This document shows, piece by piece, positions 19,932 through 29,619 of a DNA stretch of 64,000 nt; the stretch's first letter is position 1, and every line of letters starts with the position of its first letter. The notes beneath the pieces are model-generated. The model had not been told where the DNA came from, searched no databases, and saw only the letters and a list, made by a program, of their open reading frames with translations. Both the position numbers and the translations under genes were made by a program. Location of the stretch: the NCBI GenBank assembly GCA_009829735.1, contig CM020620.1, forward strand, positions 24,464,020 through 24,528,019, read 5' to 3'. The DNA comes from Pyropia yezoensis. Taxonomy: Eukaryota > Rhodophyta > Bangiophyceae > Bangiales > Bangiaceae.

Positions 19932-21695
19932 ATGCAGGCCCTCATGGGCGGGGACCTGTCGGATAACGACTCGGAGGACTCCTCCTACACGCCCTCCCCC
20001 TCTTCCGAGGAGGACGAGGCGCAAGACAAGGCCGGCGATGCCACTCGTCTCGCCGCCGTCGCGGCGCTGTCGGGCGGTGGGGGTGGTGGCGGCGGCGACG
20101 CGGCGGCCGCGGCCGCGGCGGCCGCCGCGCCGCCTGCTGCGGTGGTTGGAAAAGGCAAGGGCAAGAAGCGGGCGGCTCCGCCGCCCGCGCTCGGCCCCGC
20201 CGCGGACGGGCTGGTCGTCGAGGAGGGGCTCTTTGATGGGGGCGTCAGCGTCGGCGACGTCGCCCCCGAGGTGGTCGCCAAGCGGTTAAAGGTGGACGGC
20301 GGCGAGGGGCTGACAGGCGTGGGTGGTGGCGGCGCCGGCAGTGGCGCCGCGGCATCGGCGGCCGAGCCGGCCGCGCCGGCCGCGGCCGCGGCCGTCGACG
20401 CGCCGCCGGCGGCGCTCGCGGCCGACGTGCCCGTCGGCGGCAACGTGTCTGGGGAGGAGACGGCCGAGGATGCCGACGGCCCGAGCGCCGCCGCGGCAAT
20501 GGGCGTGGTGGCCGCCGCGACGACCGCCGCGGTGGGCGTGGGCGCGGTGGCGGCGCCGGAGGTGGCCGCCGAGGCGGCGGCGGGGCTGTCGACCGCGGCG
20601 GGCGCCGTTGCCGACGCGGCGGGCGCGGGGCTGTCAGCGGTGAAGGGCGCTGCTGCTGCGGGGGGGGGGGGCGCTGCGGACGCGGCGGGTGCCGCGGCGG
20701 GCGCGGCGACGATCGCCGCGGGCGCGGTCGCGGATGGGGTCGCCGCGGGCGTGGGGGGGGCCGCGCCCGCGGCGGGGGCGGCGCTGGCGGCCGCGCAAGG
20801 AGCCGCCGCGGACGTGGCGGGTGCCGTGATGGGCGCCGCGTCGACGGCCACGGGGGCGGCGGCCGACGCGGCAGCGGCGGGGGCGACGGCTGCGAAGGGG
20901 GCGGCCACGACGGGTGGCGCGGTGGCGGCCTCCGCCGCCGACACCGCGTCGGCGGCGGCGTCGACCGCCGTAGGTGCGGCCGCGGACGCGGCGGGCGTGG
21001 GGGTGGCGGCGGCCAAGGACGCTGCCGCGGCGGGCAGCGCCGCCGCCGCTGACGCGGCGGGCGTGGGGCTGGCGGCGGCCAAGGACGCTGCCGCGGCGGG
21101 CGCCGCTGCGGCCGTGGACGCGGCGGCGACGGGGGTGGCGGCGGCCAAGGGCGCCGCCGCCGCCGCGGCGGACGCGGCGGCTGCCGCCCCCGCGGCCGTC
21201 GCCGACGCGGCGGCCGCGGGCGGCGCGGCCGCCGCCGACGCCGCCGCCGCCGCGGTCGACGCCGGCGTCGGCGCCGCCCGCGGCGCCGCGGCGGCGGCGG
21301 CCGACACGGCGGCGGCGGTGGCGGCGAACGGCGCGGCGCCCGCGGTCGCGGCGGCCGCCGACGGCGCCGCGTCGACGGCGGCGGCGGCCAAGGCGGCGGC
21401 CGCGGCCGCGGCGACCGCCGCGGCCGACGCCGCGACGACCGCGGCGGGGGTGGCGGCGGGCGGGGCGGCCAAGGCCGGCGCGGCGGCGGTGGAGGGGGCG
21501 GCGGCGGTGGCGGCGGCGGCGGGCCACGCGGGCGCAACGGTCGTCGACGCGGCGCGGGCGGGCGCCGCGTCGGCGGCGGCGCGCACCGACGCGGCGGTCG
21601 ACGCGGCGGGCGACGCGGTGGCGGTGACCAAGGAGGCGGCCGCCGCGGCCGCATCAACCGCCGCGGATGCGGCGGCGGCGGCGTCGGCGCCGTGA
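19932..21695 (+). CDS. Alanine-rich repeat protein, LEA-like (hypothetical)
   Basis: This 587-residue frame from the ATG at 19932 begins with an acidic Ser-rich segment (GDLSDNDSEDSSYTPSPSS) followed by a basic GKGKGKKR patch and KRLK, which look like nuclear targeting signals. The rest is about half alanine and built from 11/22-residue units such as AADAAGVGLAAAKDAAAAGA, repeated near residues 320-420 and more loosely elsewhere. Such amphipathic Ala/Lys/Asp repeats resemble group-3 LEA proteins, which are disordered in water and fold on drying; that role is an inference. The codon-biased GC content makes several antisense frames open, and I rejected these. An upstream extension begins with GTG and is not favoured. 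Confidence 0.6.
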   Translation: MQALMGGDLSDNDSEDSSYTPSPSSEEDEAQDKAGDATRLAAVAALSGGGGGGGGDAAAAAAAAAAPPAAVVGKGKGKKRAAPPPALGPAADGLVVEEGLFDGGVSVGDVAPEVVAKRLKVDGGEGLTGVGGGGAGSGAAASAAEPAAPAAAAAVDAPPAALAADVPVGGNVSGEETAEDADGPSAAAAMGVVAAATTAAVGVGAVAAPEVAAEAAAGLSTAAGAVADAAGAGLSAVKGAAAAGGGGAADAAGAAAGAATIAAGAVADGVAAGVGGAAPAAGAALAAAQGAAADVAGAVMGAASTATGAAADAAAAGATAAKGAATTGGAVAASAADTASAAASTAVGAAADAAGVGVAAAKDAAAAGSAAAADAAGVGLAAAKDAAAAGAAAAVDAAATGVAAAKGAAAAAADAAAAAPAAVADAAAAGGAAAADAAAAAVDAGVGAARGAAAAAADTAAAVAANGAAPAVAAAADGAASTAAAAKAAAAAAATAAADAATTAAGVAAGGAAKAGAAAVEGAAAVAAAAGHAGATVVDAARAGAASAAARTDAAVDAAGDAVAVTKEAAAAAASTAADAAAAASAP

Positions 21696-22242
21696 GTGGC
21701 CGGGTGTGCCACGCTCAAGCGGCTGGTTGGGGGGGGTTGGGGCGGAGTGAGGGACGCGGGGGGGGGGGGGGGGGGGGGGCTCGCGGTCGGGACGCGGTCG
21801 GGACGCGCGCCTGCGGTACCTGTCGCATGGGCGACTGGGGGTCTCGGCGCGGTCCAGTTGGCACCGGCTGACGACCGCTGCGAGTGGCGGGCGGCCGTGC
21901 CCCGCAGCGGGCGGCGGCGGCGCGCGCGTGCGCGTCCGCGCTCGTGGGATGGATTGTTGTCATTGTGGCGAGGCGCACCGCCGCTGGCGCCGCGCCGCGC
22001 CTGTACTGTACGCGTGCTCCCTCGGTCACTGCGTGTACCCATCGTGCGCGGCGTGTCCGTCTGCGTTTCGTGGTGGGGGCGGCTGCCCACCGCCGCCTGC
22101 GCTCCTTTCCGGCGGCGCGTGTCGCCCAGACCGGCGACCACCTCCCAGGCGGTGGCGCGCCGCCCAAAACGGGGGACCGCCGCCCCCCACGCGACGCCTC
22201 CCGGCAGCAGCAGCCGGCCGCCCCCTCTTCCCCCCCCCCCCC
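21696..22242. other. Spacer with 22-base poly-G run
   Basis: The spacer lies between the Ala-rich gene and the 3' end of the interrupted carrier gene, which are convergent. It contains a run of 22 G at 21758-21779. No gene is supported. Confidence 0.5.
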
Positions 22243-22994
22243 TCACCACCAGTGCACGACCACCCCCCGCAGCCAGTCCCACGCCGCCACCCCCACCGCC
22301 GCGGCGGGCGCCAGCGCCACGGTGCGGGTGGTGCAGGCGCGGGCCCCCGCGCCCCCCCCCCCCCCCGGCGCCTCCCCCCCTTCCCCCCCTCACCCTCCCA
22401 GCCACCAGCGGCGGTCAAGCCGGCAACCGCGGCGGCGACGCCCGCCCCCACAACCTGCACCCGCGTGCGGAGGACGTCGAGCGGGCACGTGACCGCCGCG
22501 GCGACGCCGCCCGCGGCGGCCGCGGCGGCCAGCCGCGCCCCCCACCCGCCGCCGTCGCCGGCGTCCGTGGCGGCGGCGGGGACCGCGGCGGGGGTGCCCG
22601 CCGCGCCGGCGACCGCCGCCGCGTCCGCGTCGGCCGGCCGCACCGCCTCGTAGACGGCAAAGTAGACGGCCGCGAACGGCGCGTACGTCGCGACGCCGAC
22701 GCCGTAGCCCGCCCACAGGCCGCGCACGCCGGCGGGGCCGGCCGTCGCCACCGCCACCGCCGTGCGGAGGGTGCCATAGTCGCCGGCCGCGACGCCGGCG
22801 CAGCCCGCCGCCTGCGCGCGCTGTTTGAGCACCTCCGCGGGCGTCCACAGCGCCGCGGCGGTGAGCTCCGCGGCCACCCCGGCCGCGGCGGCGGCGGCCA
22901 GCGGCGGGCGCGCCTCTGCCGCCACGCCCGCCCCCTCCCCCTCCCCCTCCCCGTCCCGCTCCGCCGCCGCCGCCGCCGCCGCCGCCGTCCCCAC
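22243..22994 (-). pseudogene. SLC25 mitochondrial carrier gene, 3' part (split by element 2)
   Basis: The minus strand encodes the second and third repeats of a mitochondrial carrier: a WTPAEVLKQR signature, then AGYGVGVATYAPFAAVYF, and later TCPLDVLRTRVQ. The last transmembrane helix (VALAPAAAVGVAAWDWLRG) reads in another frame, after a 15-base poly-C run at 22352-22366, and stops at 22243. Either the run length is wrong or an intron was missed. The 5' part of the gene is at 32373-32961 on the other side of the retrotransposon, and the frame joins exactly once element 2 and one TSD copy are removed. The signature set (PLDTLRTR, PAEVLKQR, PLDVLRTR) is closest to S-adenosylmethionine-type carriers, tentatively. 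With 9.4 kb inserted the gene should be inactive. Confidence 0.8.
22990..22994. repeat. Target-site duplication, left (CCCAC)
   Basis: The five bases CCCAC directly before the 5' LTR match the five bases directly after the 3' LTR (32373-32377). A 5-bp duplication is normal for Ty3/gypsy integrases. Confidence 0.9.
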
Positions 22995-23462
22995 TGTGGC
23001 AGTATTGACCCCCAGGTAGGGGGCAACACGTGCCATGCAAGGGGCGGCAGGCCACTAGCCTGATCCGTTCCTCCCCCTGCATTTGGGTCCATATTCCCTA
23101 AGTTCGGGATAGTTAGCTTAGTAGTAAATCCAACTTGGATTTGAGGGTTTTCTGCATTTATCGTCTTGAATTTTCGTGTGGCCCGGTGGGCAGGTGCTGG
23201 GGTGGGAGATTCTGAGTGGCGAGATTCTGAGTGGACCCTGGGGGGATAAGGGGAGGGACAGCGGGGCTTGGCCCTGCGTCCCCGTCCCGACCAAGAAACT
23301 GTTGGACCACACACCATCTTCTTGTTTGTCCGTGGGGGGATTGCCCCACAACAGGGATAGAGTGTGTGCGACTTGCACTTCTTCCGGTTCCCCCGACACG
23401 GGAGGCAGCCCTCGCACACCGCCCCAACTTGGGTACTGTGTGTGCGAGTGGTTTTTGCCACA
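22995..23462 (+). repeat. 5' LTR of element 2 (468 bp)
   Basis: It starts TGTGGCAGTATTGACC and ends GGTTTTTGCCACA, with inverted TGTGGCA/TGCCACA termini. Read side by side with the 3' LTR I find no difference. Promoter and polyadenylation signals should lie here, but I cannot place them with confidence. Confidence 0.96.
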
Positions 23463-23464
23463 TT

Positions 23465-23482
23465 TGGTGGAGCAGCAGGGGA
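23465..23482 (+). promoter_or_regulatory. Primer-binding site of element 2
   Basis: TGGTGGAGCAGCAGGGGA begins two bases after the 5' LTR. The TGG start complements a tRNA CCA tail, as expected for minus-strand priming. I cannot name the tRNA without a tRNA set from this organism; it is not the initiator-Met type seen in many plant elements. Confidence 0.7.
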
Positions 23483-23581
23483 CAGAGGTAAACTTTACCT
23501 CCGGGTGCACCCGGGTGTAGGGGGCCCTCTGTCTCAGAGGAACGGTGGACTTGGACCGTGTCATACGGATCGTTAGCCAAC

Positions 23582-25528
23582 ATGGCTAGCTCGGACCCCC
23601 CGTCGTCTGGGGAGTACACGGGTGACGCACGTACTTCAGTGCCTTTGAATACTGGTGAGACACAGGTGGGTTTACCTGGGGTCGCAGAGGGACTAGAGGT
23701 CCCTCAAGCCAGCAGGACTGGAAGTGCGGGCGGGCAACAGGCCACCCCGACTCAGTCGGGAGTTCACTCGGGTGACACTTCTGACGTGGGTGGGCCGAAG
23801 TCTGGCCACCGCGTGGTATACTCAACGGGAACGTCCCAAGGGGTGAGGACTGTCCCCGCGAGTTCCACTCGGGTTGGAGCCAACTTTGGCATGGAGCCAT
23901 CGCCAACTAGGCTTTCGGAGGACGGCGGACCTCCGTTGGTCGGCGATGGGCTCGCGCCCATGCCCCCGGTTGAGACCCCTGAGGAACGTGGTTACCCCTC
24001 AGGTGGACTCCCGGAGGTGGACCGAGACTCAACTGGAGTCGTCAATCCACTCCTCGCGGAAACTGTCCGTCGGGAGGCGACCACTGTGTTACGGCAGACT
24101 TTGCCGGACCTGGTGGTCACGATGACGAATACTATTCTGAATCAGATTGTGGCGAGTTTGCCAGATGGCCTTAATGTCCAGACCGGATTGGGGCCTTCGA
24201 GCCCGCAGGCGCAGGGGGTGCCCCCCCTGACACCTATCTCGGGTCGCCCTGAACAGGGGGCGACCCCTGTGACTCCCAACGAGGGAGCCACACCATACTC
24301 GGTGGGGCGTACGCCCTTCATGGGGGAGTTCCCCCCGACAACACCGGCGGCTACACCAAGCGCGCCGCGCCGGACTACAGGCACTGTGGGTGAACTTACC
24401 CCAGTGCCACAGCGGCTGTTCCCTCAACGTGAGGTGCCGCCCAAGATCCAGGTAGCCAACCCGGTCTACCAGAGGATCTTTGACTGTGAGACCTACGCCC
24501 TCCACAACAAGTCGGTGGCGTATGGTCCTGACCAGGCCCGAGCCATGGGCCGTGCCAAGAAGAATGCACTTCACTCTTTTGGGCACAAAGCGGAGTGGGA
24601 TGGAACTCCCCCCCTCCGTGTCTTTGAGTTCCTACGTCGTTTCACAAAAGCCTGTGACGACAATGCCATAAGTGAAGGCATGGCTTTTTACATGCTACAG
24701 GAGTTTACGAAGGGAGACCTGCGGACAGAACTTATGTCCGTCATGCCCAGCTCCTCAAGTGGAGGCGCTGGGGAGGTGACGTCCTATTTGGAGCTCGTCA
24801 ACTGGTTGTTGAGGGCCATGGTTGATGAAGCGGCGTTGGCTTCTCAAGTCGAGGAGTTTACGCAAGCCCATCAGGAAGAGGCGGAGGACGAGTTGTCCTT
24901 TGCGGAGCGAGTCCGTAAGCTCAACAATCTTTGTGGGTTTCTTCATCCACAAGCTGTGGTGAAGAGTCGGTTTGTGGAAGGACTCCACTGGTCAGTCCGG
25001 ATGGAGACCCGGGAGCATAACACTGCCCGGGCGACCCTGGCCGAGTTGGCTAGGTTCGCCTACCGCAGAGGCGAGGCCTACCGCAAGTTGCGGGAGGAAC
25101 AACGCCAGGAGCGTCAGGCCGAGTTGGCCAAGGAACGGGAAGAGGCGCGCCAGGCCAGAGAGTTGCGAGAGGCACGCCGAATCCGCAAGGAGAGGGTGGT
25201 AGCTGCCGTGGGAACTTCCCAAGGTACCTCGTCGTCTTCCCCAGTTGGGAAGACCCCTCCGGGAACTGATCATCGGTGTTGGAACTGCAACTCCGATGGT
25301 CACTGGGCATATGATTGCCCCAAGTTGAGTAAACGCATCCAACAGCTTGTTAGGAATGCGAGTAAGAAGTCGGCTACGAACGAAGTGCGTTCACGCCGCG
25401 AGGGTGGGTCTCGACCAGTGGTGGCGGTCGCCACACCCTCGACGGAGGGGGCGGACACGTCGTCCTCGGACTCGTCGTCGTCCCCTTCGCCCTCAGATTC
25501 GGACGCCAAGTCGGCGGGAAACGAATGA
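23582..25528 (+). CDS. Gag protein of element 2
   Basis: The frame encodes 648 residues from the ATG at 23582 (MASSDPPSSGE); upstream in-frame extension begins with GTG. The first 270 residues are Ser/Thr/Pro/Gly-rich. A folded capsid-like part (about 290-480) is rich in Leu, Arg and Glu. A charged coiled-coil-like segment (REEQRQERQAELAKEREEAR) comes next, and then one CCHC zinc knuckle CWNCNSDGHWAYDC, which binds RNA. It ends in a Ser/Asp tail. The stop overlaps the start of pol (ATGA), placing pol in the -1 frame. Gag forms the virus-like particle that packages element RNA. Confidence 0.92.
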   Translation: MASSDPPSSGEYTGDARTSVPLNTGETQVGLPGVAEGLEVPQASRTGSAGGQQATPTQSGVHSGDTSDVGGPKSGHRVVYSTGTSQGVRTVPASSTRVGANFGMEPSPTRLSEDGGPPLVGDGLAPMPPVETPEERGYPSGGLPEVDRDSTGVVNPLLAETVRREATTVLRQTLPDLVVTMTNTILNQIVASLPDGLNVQTGLGPSSPQAQGVPPLTPISGRPEQGATPVTPNEGATPYSVGRTPFMGEFPPTTPAATPSAPRRTTGTVGELTPVPQRLFPQREVPPKIQVANPVYQRIFDCETYALHNKSVAYGPDQARAMGRAKKNALHSFGHKAEWDGTPPLRVFEFLRRFTKACDDNAISEGMAFYMLQEFTKGDLRTELMSVMPSSSSGGAGEVTSYLELVNWLLRAMVDEAALASQVEEFTQAHQEEAEDELSFAERVRKLNNLCGFLHPQAVVKSRFVEGLHWSVRMETREHNTARATLAELARFAYRRGEAYRKLREEQRQERQAELAKEREEARQARELREARRIRKERVVAAVGTSQGTSSSSPVGKTPPGTDHRCWNCNSDGHWAYDCPKLSKRIQQLVRNASKKSATNEVRSRREGGSRPVVAVATPSTEGADTSSSDSSSSPSPSDSDAKSAGNE

Positions 25529-28500
25529 CCGTTGGAGCTGGTCGTCCGAAGCTCACAACGGCAGCCTCGGCCAAGTGGGCCAAGAGGACGAACCAACCGT
25601 GTCGGATACTGCGGCGACCTAAGGGAGTCCGCCCACCTCGGGTGGGACTTCCCAAGAACGTAAACCCACGTCGGGTCATCGCGGTGCTGACGGGTGAGAA
25701 CTTCCAGGTGGCTGGACGGGTGCAACTAGCCCCCGGCCGCGCCTGTTGTGTCCGTATCGTACTTGATACCGGGTCAGGAGCCTCCTTGATACGCAAGTCG
25801 CTATTACCAAAGGGGATGAGGCTCCAACGCTGGAAGTCTAAAGCTGACCATCTGATCGATATCAATGGTGAGGTACTTCCCATCGTTGGTGCCGTGACCC
25901 TACCAACTCGGTTGGGGACCCATGAGGTCGACGTGACCTATGGTGTAGTTGAGAATATATCGGTACCCCTGCTTCTGGGTACCCCTTATGTCGTAACACA
26001 AGTGCCTTTGATTTGTGGCCCTGAGTACTGGGTCAAGTTGATGAATGGGGAGACTATCCCCATCCTTGGTAAGGGAAAGTCTGTGGCTCCTGTGACAGTT
26101 TCACAGTCGAAGCCTGTTTGTTCTGTGAGGGAAGGGTTTACTGCTACTCTGCGTTTAGCCCGTAAAGTCATGTTGCCCCCCAACTCGGTGGCGCACGTGG
26201 ATGTTGTAACTGATTATGCGGGGAACGGGTTGGTGCACCCTAACCCCCGTCTTGCTCGCAAGCACCAAGTGCATGTTGCCCTTGGCACGATGGACTCCAA
26301 AGCCGGAGTCCCGTGGAGGATCCAGGTGATGAACCTGAGCTCGTCGCCCAAGTTCTTCAAGTCGGGGGCCAAGTTCGGCTATATCGACCAACACGAGGGA
26401 CCGGTAGTAGCGGTCACCCTCAGCGCGGGCGCAAGTAGCGACCCGAAGTCCGGAAAGGAGAAGCATCAAGCCAAGTCGGCCGCCTCTCCTCGGCCCCAGG
26501 TAAACATGGAGGGTGTTCCACCCAGGTTGAGGGTTCAAGTTGAACGCCTCTTGGACCAATATCACAAGTTGTGGGATGGTCAATTGGGACTCATGAGAGC
26601 TACCCAACACCGGATCGAGTTGAAACCCGGTGCGCCCCCTATACGCCAACAACCGTATAGGGGGGGACCCCGTTCAAGGGCCCTCGTTAAGGAGCAAGTT
26701 GCTCGCATGGAGGCCCTCGATGTGATCGAGGCCAGCAACGCCGAGTGGGCGAGTCCGGTGGTGATCGTCCCCAAAGTTGATGGGACCCCCCGGTTCTGTA
26801 TCGACTACCGTAAGCTCAACGAGAGCACGGTGAAGGATAGTTATCCCCTACCTCGGATGGATGACTGTCTGGACTCTCTGGGGGAGGCAAACGTGTTCTC
26901 TACCCTGGACTGTAACGCGGGGTACTGGCAAATTCCCATTGCCCCGGAGGACAGGCATAAAACTACCTTTACCTGTCACTGTGGTACCTACCAGTGCAAG
27001 CGTCTACCGTTTGGCCTGTGTAACGCGCCGGCAACTTTCCAGCGCGCTATGGACATGATTCTGGCCGGAGTACGGTGGCAGATCTGTCTCGTGTACCTAG
27101 ACGATATCATTGTGTTCTCCCGAAGTCCGGAGGAACACATTGGCCATCTTGGCCAGGTGTTCAAGCTACTTGCTGACGCCGGAGTGTCACTGAAGGCGAG
27201 TAAGTGCCACCTCTTCACTCAAGAGGTGGAGTACTTGGGACATGTTGTCCGTCCGGGGCGTCTCAGTGTCAACGAGAAGAACTTGAGGGCCATCCGCAAG
27301 GCTCAGTACCCCCGGACCCAGACCCAGATGAGGAGCTTCCTCGGGATGTGTAACGTGTACCGACGTTTCACTAAGGGCTTCGCCAAAGTGGCGAAGCCGT
27401 TGAATGAGTTAGTGAGCTCAACGCTACCGAAGAACCTGCCTCCCCCAAGTCGGGTGGAGCAGGAATCCTTTGAGACTCTTCGGGACCTTCTGCTGAAGCC
27501 CCCTATCCTGGCTATTCCCAGGTTGGGAGGCCACTACATCCTGGATGTGGACGCTAGCTACGACCAACTTGGTTGTGTGTTGCTTCAGCAACAGCCGGAC
27601 AAGGAGTACTTGCCGGTGGGATACTTCAGCAAGGGGCTAAACTCGGCCGAGAAGAACTACGGAGTCACCGAGTTGGAAGGACTCGCAGTGGTATGGGCGG
27701 TGACGTCACTTCGTCACTACCTAGAGGGTGAGAAGTTCCTCATCCGCTGTGACCACCGCGCGTTGCAGTTCATCTTCAAGACGGACTGTACGAACACTCG
27801 TCTCAACCGGTGGAGGGTGCGACTTGCACCCTTCAACTTTGATATTGAGTACCGACCTGGCAGGCAACATGCCCTTGCCGACGGCCTCTCTCGGGTACCT
27901 ACCGAGGGACTGGACACCACCCCAGTCGATGAGGACATCCCCATCGTGGGGGTAGTCACGCGCTCGGGTCAGGCGTTGAATCCCGAGGCGTCAGGGAACA
28001 AGAAGTACTTGCCCCTGTCCCTGGACGAAGTAGTGAAGGCCCAGGCCGAGGATCCCTTCTGCAAGTCGCAGAGGGATACCCTGGATACAGTGGCGGAGAC
28101 GCGGTTCTTCCTGGGAGACGATGGCCTCCTCATGAGGAGGGGGGTATTCCAGGGGACCGAACAACTTGTCGTCCCCGCATCCCTCAAGGACAGTATCCTT
28201 GAGAGGGAGCATAACGCTCCCACGGGTGGACACCTGGGGTCTAGTAAACTGTACCAGACCCTGAGGACCAGGTACTACTGGCCGTCCATGGTGGTGGACA
28301 TCTACAGTTGGGTGGCTGCCTGCACAAGTTGTGCACAGAACCGTCTGATGGAACGGCGGCCTACTACGGCTATGCTATTGTTCCCGGCCAAGGAGCCCTT
28401 CGCCGCGTTGGCGATGGACATCCTTGGGCCACTGCCAGTGACCGAGGAGGGCAACCAGTACCTCCTGGTCATCTGTGACCGCTTCACGAAACTTACGCGA

Positions 28501-29508
28501 GCGATCCCACTGGCAGAGATCACGGCCATGTCGGTCGTGTCAGCCTTCCTAGATCACTGGGTTGCCGCGTATGGCATTCCGGATAGTACACTATCGGACA
28601 ATGGACCGCAATTTGCGTCTGTACTGTTTCAAGGAGTGCTGGATATGTTGGGGGTTAAGGCAAACTATGCCACCCCCTACCACCCACAAACTAATGGGCA
28701 GGTGGAGCGCTTCAACAAAACTATTGTTAGGCAGCTGCGCCATTATGTGAGTGAGCACGTGAAGACGTGGGACCAATACATTTCTATTCTGACCACTGCC
28801 TACAATTCGCAGGTTCACTCATCTACCGGGGAAGTACCCCTCGCTTTTGTGACCCCCCGTCGCGTGCGGTCTATTGCCGTGCGGCGGCCGCTCCCAACTA
28901 GGGAGGATGGTGGCAGTACGCCCACTCCTACTGAGAGTAAGGCGGAGTTCGCTGCTAGGCTTGAAAACCTCATCCCTAAAGTCAGGGCTGAGATGGACAA
29001 AGCACAAAAGCGCTACAAGCGTACCTTTGACAAAAAGGTGCGCAACGCCAAGCATGTCCCCGAGCAGGGTGACTGGGTATTGGTCCACTCACACACCCCA
29101 ACTGGGGGTAAGTTGGTGTTCCAGACGAAGGGGCCGTACCAGGTCCTTCGTACTGATGGGCGGCGCTTCACCATCGAAAGTGACGATGGGGTCCGCACAG
29201 TGAACGGACAGGACGTGGTCAAAGTTGCACCACCGCCTGCAGGCGACCCAGCTTGGGCGCGTGCTTTGAAAACGTGGCGCCTGCCCTCGCTGCCTGCAGC
29301 CGAACAGGGCCCGCAGGAGTACGTGTTCGACAAGTTCATCGACCACGGCTGGGATGAGGATACTGACCGCCTCATGTTGAGGGTGCGTTGGTTTGGCTAC
29401 AAAGCCAAGGATGATACGTGGGAGTATGTGGAGGACCTTCCTGCTGAGAAGGTCCGGGCGTACTGTGCCCGGAACGAGATAGACCCTAACAGCCCTCCCT
29501 CAACGTGA
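25525..29508 (+). CDS. Pol polyprotein of element 2 (PR-RT-RNaseH-IN-chromodomain)
   Basis: This is an intact 1,327-residue polyprotein. The protease DTGSGA is at 81-86. Reverse transcriptase spans about 395-570, with FCIDYRKLN at 424-432 and YLDD at 524-527. RNase H spans 670-790, with acids Asp674, Glu716 or Glu718, Asp743 and Asp786. The integrase zinc site is His896, His903, Cys933, Cys936; the catalytic DD35E is Asp965, Asp1025, Glu1061. A chromodomain lies at about 1265-1320 (VRWFGYKAKDDTWEYVEDL) and would direct insertion to particular chromatin. Its ATG overlaps the gag stop codon, so translation may depend on re-initiation or a -1 shift. No break or lost catalytic residue is seen. 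Confidence 0.96.
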   Translation: MTVGAGRPKLTTAASAKWAKRTNQPCRILRRPKGVRPPRVGLPKNVNPRRVIAVLTGENFQVAGRVQLAPGRACCVRIVLDTGSGASLIRKSLLPKGMRLQRWKSKADHLIDINGEVLPIVGAVTLPTRLGTHEVDVTYGVVENISVPLLLGTPYVVTQVPLICGPEYWVKLMNGETIPILGKGKSVAPVTVSQSKPVCSVREGFTATLRLARKVMLPPNSVAHVDVVTDYAGNGLVHPNPRLARKHQVHVALGTMDSKAGVPWRIQVMNLSSSPKFFKSGAKFGYIDQHEGPVVAVTLSAGASSDPKSGKEKHQAKSAASPRPQVNMEGVPPRLRVQVERLLDQYHKLWDGQLGLMRATQHRIELKPGAPPIRQQPYRGGPRSRALVKEQVARMEALDVIEASNAEWASPVVIVPKVDGTPRFCIDYRKLNESTVKDSYPLPRMDDCLDSLGEANVFSTLDCNAGYWQIPIAPEDRHKTTFTCHCGTYQCKRLPFGLCNAPATFQRAMDMILAGVRWQICLVYLDDIIVFSRSPEEHIGHLGQVFKLLADAGVSLKASKCHLFTQEVEYLGHVVRPGRLSVNEKNLRAIRKAQYPRTQTQMRSFLGMCNVYRRFTKGFAKVAKPLNELVSSTLPKNLPPPSRVEQESFETLRDLLLKPPILAIPRLGGHYILDVDASYDQLGCVLLQQQPDKEYLPVGYFSKGLNSAEKNYGVTELEGLAVVWAVTSLRHYLEGEKFLIRCDHRALQFIFKTDCTNTRLNRWRVRLAPFNFDIEYRPGRQHALADGLSRVPTEGLDTTPVDEDIPIVGVVTRSGQALNPEASGNKKYLPLSLDEVVKAQAEDPFCKSQRDTLDTVAETRFFLGDDGLLMRRGVFQGTEQLVVPASLKDSILEREHNAPTGGHLGSSKLYQTLRTRYYWPSMVVDIYSWVAACTSCAQNRLMERRPTTAMLLFPAKEPFAALAMDILGPLPVTEEGNQYLLVICDRFTKLTRAIPLAEITAMSVVSAFLDHWVAAYGIPDSTLSDNGPQFASVLFQGVLDMLGVKANYATPYHPQTNGQVERFNKTIVRQLRHYVSEHVKTWDQYISILTTAYNSQVHSSTGEVPLAFVTPRRVRSIAVRRPLPTREDGGSTPTPTESKAEFAARLENLIPKVRAEMDKAQKRYKRTFDKKVRNAKHVPEQGDWVLVHSHTPTGGKLVFQTKGPYQVLRTDGRRFTIESDDGVRTVNGQDVVKVAPPPAGDPAWARALKTWRLPSLPAAEQGPQEYVFDKFIDHGWDEDTDRLMLRVRWFGYKAKDDTWEYVEDLPAEKVRAYCARNEIDPNSPPST

Positions 29509-29619
29509 GGGAAGGCCGAGCAACAGTGCCAAGAGAGTGCTTCAAGTCGAAGTGATACGCAGAGTCGCTTTTAACTACAGCCCTAACCCTCACACTCTCA
29601 CAACAAAGGCAGCTGCCAA

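Noticed and set aside
19985-22405. Long minus-strand frame (about 800 codons) opposite the Ala-rich gene
   Set aside because: GCC/GCG codons read as Gly/Ala/Arg/Pro on the other strand, so low stop frequency is expected. The plus strand has an ATG in context and a non-repetitive head.
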